Shown here: piece by piece, positions 56,971 to 64,000 of the stretch
Numbering within the stretch: the first letter of the stretch is position 1
Layout: the number at the start of each line of letters is the position of its first letter
Source: Beijerinckiaceae bacterium
GTDB taxonomy: Bacteria > Pseudomonadota > Alphaproteobacteria > Rhizobiales > Beijerinckiaceae
NCBI GenBank assembly: GCA_027533425.1
Contig: JAPZUD010000007.1
Span: 62,001-126,000, forward strand
DNA: 64,000 nt
Direction: 5' to 3'
Made by a program: the position numbers and the translations under genes
The notes under the pieces: generated by a model
What the model saw: the letters and a program-made list of their open reading frames with translations, nothing else
Databases searched by the model: none
What the model was told of the DNA's origin: nothing

Positions 56971-58359
56971 TCAGCTCTCCGAAAATCCAGCAAGCTGGCG
57001 GGCCAGGCTGCGGAAGTGATCGCCCCTGGCCTCGAAATTCGGAAACTGATCAAAGGAGGCGCAAGAAGGTGAAAGAAGGATTACCGGATCAGTGAATTTC
57101 GACGCATTGGCATCGGTCGCCGCAGCCGCGACGGCGTTCTCCAGCGTGCCGCAACGCTGGAAAGGCACCTTGCCTTCGAGCGTCGCGGCAAATTCGGCCT
57201 CGGCCGCGCCGATGAGATAGGCCTTCGCCACGCGCGGAAACAGCGGGGCAAGGCTCGAGATCCCGCCCTCCTTGGACTTGCCGCCGGCAATCCAGAACAG
57301 CCCCTCCTCGAAGGAAAGCAGCGCTTTCTCGGTTGAATCGGCATTGGTGGCCTTCGAATCGTTGACCAGCCAGGCCTTGCCCGCCCGGCCGACAGGCTCC
57401 ATCCGGTGCGCGAGGCCGGGAAAACTGGCCAGCCCGGCCTGGAGGACGCTCTCGTCGATGCCGAGCGCGAGGCAGGCCGCAAGCGCCGCCGCCGCGTTCT
57501 GCGCATTGTGGTCACCGCGCAGCGACGCAATCCCGGTCAGGTCGGCCAGCTTCCGTCCATGGCCGCGCCAGGCGAAGATCTCGCGCCCGCGGACATGGAT
57601 GCCCGCGCCAAGTGTCTCCTGCAAGGAGATGCGGACAATCGGCTTGCCGGTATGGTCGAGCCGGACCGCCACCGCCTCGGTAAAGGGGTCATCGACACCG
57701 ATCACCACCTTGTCCGCCGCCTTGACGAGCCGCTCTTTCACGCTCGCGTAATGCTCCATCGTGCCATGACGGTCGATATGATCGGGCGTGATGTTGAGCA
57801 GCACGCCGACACTGGGCTGGAGCGAGGGCGCGAGGTCGATCTGGTAGGACGACATCTCGATCACATGATAGCGGTCCATCGCCGGCGGAGGCAGGTCGAG
57901 GATCGGCGTGCCGATATTGCCCCCGAGCGCCACATCCTTGCCGGCATGGCGCAGCAGATGGGCGATCAGCGCTGTCGTGGTGGATTTGCCGTTGGTCCCG
58001 GTAATCGCCACGAAGGGTGCATCCGGGGCCAGCCGCCGGCGCTCGCGGCAATACAGCTCGACATCGCCGATCACCTCGATTCCGGCCTTCTGCGCCAGTT
58101 TAACGGTCCAATGCGGCTCGGGATGCGTCAGCGGCACGCCGGGGGAAAGCACCAGCGCCGAGAAGGCCGACCAGTCCGCAAGGCGGAGATCGGCCGTCTG
58201 CAGGCCCTTCGCTTCGGCCTTCGCGATCGCCGCCGGCGAATCATCCCAGACGGTGACGTTCGCCCCGCCCGCCGCCAGCGCAAGCGCCGTGGCAAGGCCG
58301 GAACCGCCGAGCCCGAACAGCGCGACGGCCTTGGATCGGAAGCTCTCGACGGGTGTCAT
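56971..58359 (-). CDS. murD: UDP-N-acetylmuramoylalanine--D-glutamate ligase
   Basis: The 462-residue Mur ligase adds D-Glu. The N-terminal nucleotide domain starts [23 protein letters not shown], the ATP loop is [18 protein letters not shown] (about residues 117-134), and [13 protein letters not shown] is the family motif of the C-terminal half. It begins ten bases after the mraY gene ends in transcription order and is followed by ftsW. Confidence 0.96.
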   Translation of the reverse strand: MTPVESFRSKAVALFGLGGSGLATALALAAGGANVTVWDDSPAAIAKAEAKGLQTADLRLADWSAFSALVLSPGVPLTHPEPHWTVKLAQKAGIEVIGDVELYCRERRRLAPDAPFVAITGTNGKSTTTALIAHLLRHAGKDVALGGNIGTPILDLPPPAMDRYHVIEMSSYQIDLAPSLQPSVGVLLNITPDHIDRHGTMEHYASVKERLVKAADKVVIGVDDPFTEAVAVRLDHTGKPIVRISLQETLGAGIHVRGREIFAWRGHGRKLADLTGIASLRGDHNAQNAAAALAACLALGIDESVLQAGLASFPGLAHRMEPVGRAGKAWLVNDSKATNADSTEKALLSFEEGLFWIAGGKSKEGGISSLAPLFPRVAKAYLIGAAEAEFAATLEGKVPFQRCGTLENAVAAAATDANASKFTDPVILLSPSCASFDQFPNFEARGDHFRSLARQLAGFSES

Positions 58360-58369
58360 TGTCTTTCCC

Positions 58370-59452
58370 TCAGCGCAGTTTCAGCGTGGCAAGCCCGATC
58401 AGGGCGAGGATGACGGCGATGATCCAGAAGCGGATCACGACCTGCGGCTCCTTCCAGCCCTTCTTCTCGTAGTGGTGATGGATCGGCGCCATGCGGAAGA
58501 CGCGCTTCCCCGTCAGCTTGAACGAGGCGACCTGGATGATGACGCTCGCCGCTTCGAGCACGAACAGCCCGCCGACAATCGCAAAGACGATCTCATGCTT
58601 GGTCGCCACGGCCACCGTGCCGAGCAGGCCACCCAGGGCAAGGCTGCCCGTATCGCCCATGAAAACCTGTGCCGGTGGCGCGTTGAACCACAGGAAGCCG
58701 AGACCGGCCCCGATCACGGCGCCGAGGATGACGGCCAGTTCCCCCGTCCCGGGAACAAAGCGGATCTGAAGATAATTCGCGAAGATCGCATTCCCGGAGA
58801 GATAGGCGATCACGCCGAACGTGCCGGCGGCGATCATCACCGGCACGATGGCAAGGCCGTCGAGACCGTCGGTCAGGTTCACGGCATTGCCGGCCGCGAC
58901 AATCACGAAGGCACCGAAGACGAAGAAGAACATCCCGAGCTGGATCAGCATGTCCTTGAACACCGGAATGGCCACGGCATTCGCGAGATTGGGCGGAAAG
59001 CTGCGCGAGATGATGTAGCAGGCCATCAGGGCGATCAGCGCTTCCAGCGCGAGCCGCGCCTTCGAGGAAAAGCCCTTGTGCGATTGCTTCGTCACCTTGA
59101 GAAAATCGTCATAGAAACCAATGATCCCGAAGCCGAGCGTCACGGCCAGCACCGTCCAGACGAAGGAATTACCGAGATTGGCCCAGAGCAGGGTGGAAAA
59201 GACGATGCCCGACAGGATCATCAGCCCGCCCATGGTCGGCGTGCCGCGCTTGAGCAGGTGCGATTCGGGCCCGTCCTCCCGGATCGGCTGACCCTTGCCC
59301 TGCTTCACGCGGAGAAGGTCGATGATCATCGGCCCGAACAGCAGCACGAAGAACAGCGACGTCATCGTCGCGGCACCGGCCCGGAGCGTGATGTAGCGGA
59401 ACAGGTTGAGGGGGCCGAAGACGCTGGCGAAATCGGACAGCCAGTAGAACAT
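58370..59452 (-). CDS. mraY: Phospho-MurNAc-pentapeptide transferase
   Basis: The 360-residue membrane enzyme makes lipid I on undecaprenyl phosphate. It has about ten helices. The catalytic motifs are GFYDDFLKV (Asp pair), [11 protein letters not shown] and the substrate motif [16 protein letters not shown] at 59452 gives exactly the length of the E. coli protein; the longer frame adds 55 non-conserved residues that overlap murF. It lies between murF and murD. Confidence 0.97.
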   Translation of the reverse strand: MFYWLSDFASVFGPLNLFRYITLRAGAATMTSLFFVLLFGPMIIDLLRVKQGKGQPIREDGPESHLLKRGTPTMGGLMILSGIVFSTLLWANLGNSFVWTVLAVTLGFGIIGFYDDFLKVTKQSHKGFSSKARLALEALIALMACYIISRSFPPNLANAVAIPVFKDMLIQLGMFFFVFGAFVIVAAGNAVNLTDGLDGLAIVPVMIAAGTFGVIAYLSGNAIFANYLQIRFVPGTGELAVILGAVIGAGLGFLWFNAPPAQVFMGDTGSLALGGLLGTVAVATKHEIVFAIVGGLFVLEAASVIIQVASFKLTGKRVFRMAPIHHHYEKKGWKEPQVVIRFWIIAVILALIGLATLKLR

Positions 59453-59490
59453 GTCGAAAAATCCCCGCTCCGGTTCCTGTAAAATTCGTC

Positions 59491-60939
59491 CTAGAGATCC
59501 GGAAGCTCGGTCGCCAGCGCCGGGAACCGTTCCCGCATCGCCTTGACCACCCGCCCCATCCGGGACCCGAGGGACCCCTTGATCATCACCACATCGCCAG
59601 GCTGGATGGCATCGCACAGGATCGGCGCCAGAGCCTCGGCATTCTCCGCATACGCGCCCCGACGGTCGGCCGGCAAGCCCTGATAGAGGTTTCTCATCAG
59701 CGGACCTGCAGCGAAAACCAGATCGATATCCGCCTCGAGGATCGGCTCCTTCAGTCCCGCATGGAGCTGCGCGCCCTCCGGGCCAAGCTCGAGCATGTCA
59801 CCCAGCACGGCGATCCGGCGCCCGCGCGCTCCGCGCGGCACGCTGCCGGTCACGGCGAGCGCGGCCCGCATGGAGGAGGGATTGGCGTTGTAGCTCTCGT
59901 CGATCAGCAGGAATTGCCGGTCGCCGAGCCGCAACGCCTCGCGCTTGCCACGCCCCTCGACGCTGCCAAAATCCTGCAAGGCCAAGGCGGCAAGGGCGAG
60001 ATCGGCCCCGGCCACATGCGCCGCGCCCAGAACAGCCAGCGAGTTCATGGCCAGATGCCGGCCCGGCGCGCCGATCCGGTAGGTCACGGGAATGCCGAAC
60101 ACTTCGGCGGAGACAAGGCTGAAATCCGGATCGAGATGGACCTGTTTCAGCCGGATATCCGCGCCCACGCCGCTGCCGAACCGGACGATGCGCCCGGCCC
60201 GGCTTGCCCCGGCATGGGCGGCCAGCCGGGCCGCTTGCGGGTTGTCGATGTTCAGGATGGCCACGCCACCCGGTTCCAGCCCGGCAAAGATCTCACCCTT
60301 GGCATCAGCGATGCCCTCGATCCCGTGGAACTGCGCAAGATGCACGGGTTCGACCGTCGTGACGATGGCGATATGCGGGCGCACCATGGCGGTCAGCGGC
60401 AGGATCTCGAACGGATTGGACATGCCGATTTCGAAAACGCCGAACTGCGTTGCCCTGGGCATCCGCGCCAGCGTCAGCGGCACGCCCCAATGGTTGTTGT
60501 AGGACGCAACGGAGGCATGGACCCGCCCCTGCCCCGACAGGGCGATCCGCAGCATTTCCTTGGTCGAGGTCTTGCCGACCGAGCCGGTGATCGCGATAGC
60601 CGGCCCGGCCAGATCCGCCCGCCGCGCCACGGCCAGCCGCCGGAGACCCTCAAGCACGTCATCGACCATGATGACGGCAGCATCGGCCGGGAATTGCGCG
60701 TGGCGTTCCGCGTCGATCACCGCTGCGGCAGCGCCTTTCTCGAGCGCATCAGCCACGAAATCATGGCCGTCTCGCGCTTCCCCGCGGATCGCGAAGAAAA
60801 GGCCGCCGGGCTCGATCGTCCGCGTATCAATGGAAATCGAACCGACCGGCACCGGCAGGGCATGGCGTGTCTTGCCCTGCAGCCGGGCCAGCAGCTCGTC
60901 GCGGCTCCAGAGCGGCAGCTCTTCGGTACTCGATGTCAT
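59491..60939 (-). CDS. murF: UDP-MurNAc-tripeptide--D-Ala-D-Ala ligase
   Basis: The 482-residue Mur ligase adds the D-Ala-D-Ala made by Ddl. The ATP loop [14 protein letters not shown] is at about residues 117-130; [15 protein letters not shown], the family motif, is near 335. The C-terminal domain ends in [13 protein letters not shown]. The first four bases overlap the murE end (ATGA). Confidence 0.95.
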   Translation of the reverse strand: MTSSTEELPLWSRDELLARLQGKTRHALPVPVGSISIDTRTIEPGGLFFAIRGEARDGHDFVADALEKGAAAAVIDAERHAQFPADAAVIMVDDVLEGLRRLAVARRADLAGPAIAITGSVGKTSTKEMLRIALSGQGRVHASVASYNNHWGVPLTLARMPRATQFGVFEIGMSNPFEILPLTAMVRPHIAIVTTVEPVHLAQFHGIEGIADAKGEIFAGLEPGGVAILNIDNPQAARLAAHAGASRAGRIVRFGSGVGADIRLKQVHLDPDFSLVSAEVFGIPVTYRIGAPGRHLAMNSLAVLGAAHVAGADLALAALALQDFGSVEGRGKREALRLGDRQFLLIDESYNANPSSMRAALAVTGSVPRGARGRRIAVLGDMLELGPEGAQLHAGLKEPILEADIDLVFAAGPLMRNLYQGLPADRRGAYAENAEALAPILCDAIQPGDVVMIKGSLGSRMGRVVKAMRERFPALATELPDL

Positions 60940-62471
60940 TTCAGCGCCTCGATGGCCGCGCGGGCCACGTCATGATCGGAAAACGGATAGGTGTTCGAGC
61001 CGATGATCTGGCCGGTTTCATGACCTTTGCCGGCGATGAGCAGGGCATCGCCCGGCTCGAGCAGTGCCACCGCATGCTGGATGGCAAGGGCACGGTCGCC
61101 CACCTCGAATGCCCCAGGCGCGGCAGCCATGATGGCGGCCCGGATCGCGGCGGGGTCCTCGCTACGCGGATTGTCATCGGTCACGATCACGCGGTCGGCC
61201 TTCTCGGCGGCGATCCGGCCCATGATCGGCCGCTTGCCGGGGTCCCGATCGCCGCCGCAGCCGAACACCACCACCAGCTTGCCCGAGACGAAGGGGCGCA
61301 AGGCCGAAAGCGCATAGGCCAAGGCTTCGGGTTTGTGGGCATAATCGACATAGACCGGTGCCGCATTGAACACGCCCGCCCGCTCGAGCCGCCCGGGCAC
61401 GCCGCGCAACTGGCCGAGCGCCTCGAAGACCAGCGTCGCCGGAGCCCCCGTTGCCAGGGCCAGGCCGGCCGCGAGCAGGGCATTCTCGATCTGGAACCCG
61501 CCGACCAGCGGCAGGTGGAAAGCATAACTCTTGTCGCGGAAGGTCACCGCCACCCGCTGCCCGAGGGCTTCAGGCTCGATGCTGTCGACGCGGATCGTCT
61601 CGCCGCGATGCCCGATTGTCTGCACCGCCCGCCCGGCAAGCCCCGCCGCAACCGCCACCTCCGCGCCACGGTCGCCGTCGAGATTGATCACCGCGGGCGC
61701 ACCGGCCGGCAGCAGCACCTCGAACAGTCGCAATTTGGCCGCGAGATAATCCTCCATCGTCGGGTGGTAATCGAGATGGTCGCGGCCGAGATTGGTAAAT
61801 CCGGCCGCCTTCAGCCGCACACCGTCGAGCCGGGCCTGGTCAAGCCCGTGGCTTGAGGCCTCCATGGCAAGATGCGTGATTCCCCGGCGCGCCAGCGAAT
61901 CCAGCGTACGATGCAGGGTGACGGGGTCAGGCGTCGTGAGCGAACCATATTCGGCACCACCGGGCCCGATCACGCCCAGAGTGCCGAGTGATGCCGCATC
62001 ATGCCCGCAATGCGCGAAGATCTGCCGGGCGAACTCCGCTACGGAGGTTTTGCCCGCCGTTCCGGTAACGGCGACAATCACCGGTGGCTGGTGCGGAAAC
62101 ATGTAGGCCGCCCCGCGCGAGAGTGCGACGCGCATGTCCGGCGCCTGCAGATAGAGCACGATGCGGTCGAGCCCGGCCGGGCGCGGTCCGATGCCGACAA
62201 TCGCCATCGCGCCGGCCTCGACCGCCGCCGGGATGAACTGCGCCCCGTCGACCTTGGTCCCCGGCATCGCGAAAAAGGCATAGCCGGACTGGACATCCCG
62301 GCTGTCTGCCGTCAGGCCGGCCAGCGGGACATCGGCGAAATGCCCGGCCGACAGTCCCAGCACGGAGGCAAGCCCACCGAGCGTCGGAAGCGAGCCGTTC
62401 CGCACCGTTCCGTTAGTCGAAGCGGCGGGGGCAGGATGCCCGGCCTCGGGGCGCGTGTTTTTCTTGGACAT
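60936..62471 (-). CDS. murE: UDP-MurNAc-dipeptide--meso-diaminopimelate ligase
   Basis: The 511-residue Mur ligase adds the third stem residue. The motif TDDNPRSEDP near the C-terminus contains DNPR, the sequence that selects meso-diaminopimelate. The ATP loop reads VTGTAGKTSVAEF (about 135-147), where most MurE proteins have TGTNGKTT. The first 30 residues (Pro/Thr-rich) are an extra tail; a later start is possible. It lies between ftsI and murF. Confidence 0.95.
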   Translation of the reverse strand: MSKKNTRPEAGHPAPAASTNGTVRNGSLPTLGGLASVLGLSAGHFADVPLAGLTADSRDVQSGYAFFAMPGTKVDGAQFIPAAVEAGAMAIVGIGPRPAGLDRIVLYLQAPDMRVALSRGAAYMFPHQPPVIVAVTGTAGKTSVAEFARQIFAHCGHDAASLGTLGVIGPGGAEYGSLTTPDPVTLHRTLDSLARRGITHLAMEASSHGLDQARLDGVRLKAAGFTNLGRDHLDYHPTMEDYLAAKLRLFEVLLPAGAPAVINLDGDRGAEVAVAAGLAGRAVQTIGHRGETIRVDSIEPEALGQRVAVTFRDKSYAFHLPLVGGFQIENALLAAGLALATGAPATLVFEALGQLRGVPGRLERAGVFNAAPVYVDYAHKPEALAYALSALRPFVSGKLVVVFGCGGDRDPGKRPIMGRIAAEKADRVIVTDDNPRSEDPAAIRAAIMAAAPGAFEVGDRALAIQHAVALLEPGDALLIAGKGHETGQIIGSNTYPFSDHDVARAAIEALK

Positions 62472-62495
62472 CCGGCTCTTCCCTGATCCGGCCGG

Positions 62496-64000
62496 TCATT
62501 GCCGGACGGGCATCGCCCCGATCCGCGCCACCAGCGGGAATGGTTGCTGGGGCAATTCGAACTTGGTTTCAAGCCCCAGCATCGGCCCGATCCGCTCCAC
62601 GATGCGGCCCGTCGTCGGCGCGGCATTCCAGCCGGACGTCGCATAGCCATGGGTTTCCGGCAAGCCCTTGGGCTCGTCAAGCATGGTCAGGAGGATGTAG
62701 CGGGGCTTGTCGGCGGGCATCACGGCCATGAAGGTCGTCAGCAGCCGGTTCTTTGAATAGCGGCCGCCGATGACCTTTTCCGACGTGCCCGTCTTGCCGC
62801 CGAGATAATAGCCGGGAATGTCGGCCCGGGTGGCGGAGCCCTTTTCCGCATTGAGCCGCATGACATAGCGCATCATCTGGCTGGTTTCGGGCTTGAGCAC
62901 CTGCACAGCGGCCTGCTCGGCCTCCTCGCGCGTGCGTTTGAGGTAGGTCGGCTGGATCATCCGGCCGCCATTGACGAGCGCCGCCGTTGCGGCCGTCGCC
63001 TGCAGCGGTGCCACGGCGAGGCCATGCCCGAACGCGATGGTCATCGTGTTGAGTTCGCCCCATTTCGCCGGCTTGATCGGCTCGGAGCTCTCCGGCAGCT
63101 CGGTGCGCATCCGGTCAAGCTGGCCCATTTTTTTCAGGAAGGCCTTGTGCCCCTCGACCCCGACCGCCAGCGCCATGCGCGCCGTGCCGATATTCGAGGA
63201 ATAGATGAAGATCTCCGGCACCGAGAGCGGCCGGCCCTTGCCCTTGTAGTCGCCGATCTTGAACCGGCCATAGCGCAGAGGCTGGCTGGCATCGAAGACC
63301 GAATTGAGCCGCACCTTGCCCGAATCCAGCGCCATCGCCGTCGTCAGCGCCTTGAAGGTCGAACCCATCTCGTAGACGCCGACCTGAAGCCGGTTGATAT
63401 TGTCCGGCTTCAGCGCATCGCCCGGATTGTTGGGGTCATAATCGGGCAGGCTGACATGGGCGATGATCTCGCCCGTGTCGACATCGAGCACCAGCGCCGC
63501 CGCGGCCTTGGCCTTGTATTTGTCGAGCGCCGCCGTCAGTTCCTCGCGCACGGCATGGGTGACGCGGACATCGAGCGCCAGTTCCAGCGGCTTGAGATCG
63601 CCGGCGCTTTGCAGCAGGCCCGCGCCCTTGAGATCGTTCAGGCCCTGGCTGTCGATGTATTTCTCGATCCCGGCAATGCCGACATTGTCGATATTGGCAA
63701 AGCCGAGCACATGCGCGCCGGCCATCCCGTTGGGATAGACGCGCTTGTTCTCCGGCAGGTAGCCGATGCCGGGAATACCGAGCCGGTGAATCTCGGCCTG
63801 CTGCTTCGGCGTCACCTCGCGCTTGATCCAGACGAAGCCGTTCTTCTTGCCGAGCTTGTCGCGCAATTCGCGGCCATCGAGTTCCGGGAAGACCGCGTTG
63901 ATCAGTTCCGCCGCTTCGTCCTTGTCGATCACCTTGCGGGGATCGGCAAAGATCGAGACCGTCTTCACATCCGTGGCCATGGTCACGCCATGCCGGTCGA
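62496..64000 (-). CDS. ftsI: Septal transpeptidase FtsI (PBP3), N-terminus beyond the window
   Basis: This is the C-terminal 500 residues of the class B penicillin-binding protein that cross-links septal peptidoglycan. The frame is open to the window end, and the sequence DRHGVTMATDVKTVSIFADP is a typical internal FtsI stretch, so the start lies outside. The active-site serine motif is STFK in YEMGSTFKAL, followed by SSN in IFIYSSNIG and KTG in LGGKTGTSEK. The N-terminal part covers the pedestal domain. It is followed by murE, 24 bases away. Confidence 0.95.
   Translation of the reverse strand, partial: DRHGVTMATDVKTVSIFADPRKVIDKDEAAELINAVFPELDGRELRDKLGKKNGFVWIKREVTPKQQAEIHRLGIPGIGYLPENKRVYPNGMAGAHVLGFANIDNVGIAGIEKYIDSQGLNDLKGAGLLQSAGDLKPLELALDVRVTHAVREELTAALDKYKAKAAAALVLDVDTGEIIAHVSLPDYDPNNPGDALKPDNINRLQVGVYEMGSTFKALTTAMALDSGKVRLNSVFDASQPLRYGRFKIGDYKGKGRPLSVPEIFIYSSNIGTARMALAVGVEGHKAFLKKMGQLDRMRTELPESSEPIKPAKWGELNTMTIAFGHGLAVAPLQATAATAALVNGGRMIQPTYLKRTREEAEQAAVQVLKPETSQMMRYVMRLNAEKGSATRADIPGYYLGGKTGTSEKVIGGRYSKNRLLTTFMAVMPADKPRYILLTMLDEPKGLPETHGYATSGWNAAPTTGRIVERIGPMLGLETKFELPQQPFPLVARIGAMPVRQ

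Noticed and set aside
52163-57019. Very long open frame (1618 codons) on the plus strand
   Set aside because: It is antisense to ddl-murB-murC-murG-ftsW, rich in Arg, His, Asp and Gly as expected for the reverse of GC-rich genes, and has no motif. The opposite strand encodes five complete well-known enzymes.

Overview
The window is high-GC chromosomal DNA from an alphaproteobacterium, most likely of the order Hyphomicrobiales (Rhizobiales). The evidence is a circularly permuted two-piece tmRNA gene next to an alpha-type SspB gene, an hflK-hflC-DUF2065-degP block, small DUF4169, DUF2853 and ribbon-helix-helix genes, a class I IlvC, and a division/wall cluster that runs ftsI to ftsZ-lpxC followed by bamD-recN-ligA. 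Species and replicon cannot be named from the sequence alone. There is no rRNA, tRNA, CRISPR array, insertion sequence or prophage. The only foreign-looking patch is an AT-rich stretch with a HicAB toxin-antitoxin pair (about 34064-34883).

Layout. 1-2.4 kb: a nitrate/sulfonate-type ABC transporter, whose binding protein is cut by the window edge. 2.4-4.1 kb: a nuclease/phosphatase-fold protein and a SnoaL-like protein. 4.3-10.3 kb: branched-chain amino acid genes on the minus strand, in transcription order leader peptide, ilvB, threonine dehydratase, ilvN, a LysE exporter, a TetR regulator and ilvC. 10.5-15.8 kb: a PAS-GGDEF protein, miaA, serB, degP and DUF2065. 16-19.8 kb: hflC, hflK, folA, thyA and DUF2853. 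20-25.1 kb: ssrA (tmRNA), sspB, a DUF1176-like secreted protein, fumC, a methyltransferase, DUF4169 and a ribbon-helix-helix protein. 25.1-31.5 kb: AsmA, a FAD-linked oxidoreductase, DUF1993 and a YHS-domain protein. 31.6-36 kb: uvrD, the AT-rich HicAB patch and prmA. 36.1-41 kb: two small unknown genes, aminopeptidase P, an MFS drug exporter and a SolA-like oxidase. 41-64 kb, minus strand: ligA, recN, bamD, lpxC, ftsZ, ftsA, ftsQ, ddl, murB, murC, murG, ftsW, murD, mraY, murF, murE and ftsI (partial), a continuous dcw cluster of about 18 kb that ends at a terminator after lpxC.

How the parts work together. The ilv genes cover threonine deamination, acetohydroxyacid synthesis and ketol-acid reduction, and the sequence shows a transcription attenuator with a Leu-Leu-Ile-Val leader peptide in front of ilvB. 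The tmRNA encodes the tag ANDNYAPVAQAA, and the next gene encodes the adaptor that delivers such tagged proteins to ClpXP. The 41-64 kb block makes the peptidoglycan precursor, moves it to the outer leaflet, polymerises it at the septum and commits lipid A synthesis.

Most of the window is core genome. The parts most worth a second look are regulatory DNA: the ilv attenuator, a palindromic operator on the tetR promoter beside ilvC, two overlapping inverted repeats on the oxidoreductase promoter, a hairpin that hides the ribosome binding site of a methyltransferase, competing stem-loops in front of lpxC, the tmRNA-sspB pair and the HicAB patch. I found no clearly new multi-gene system.
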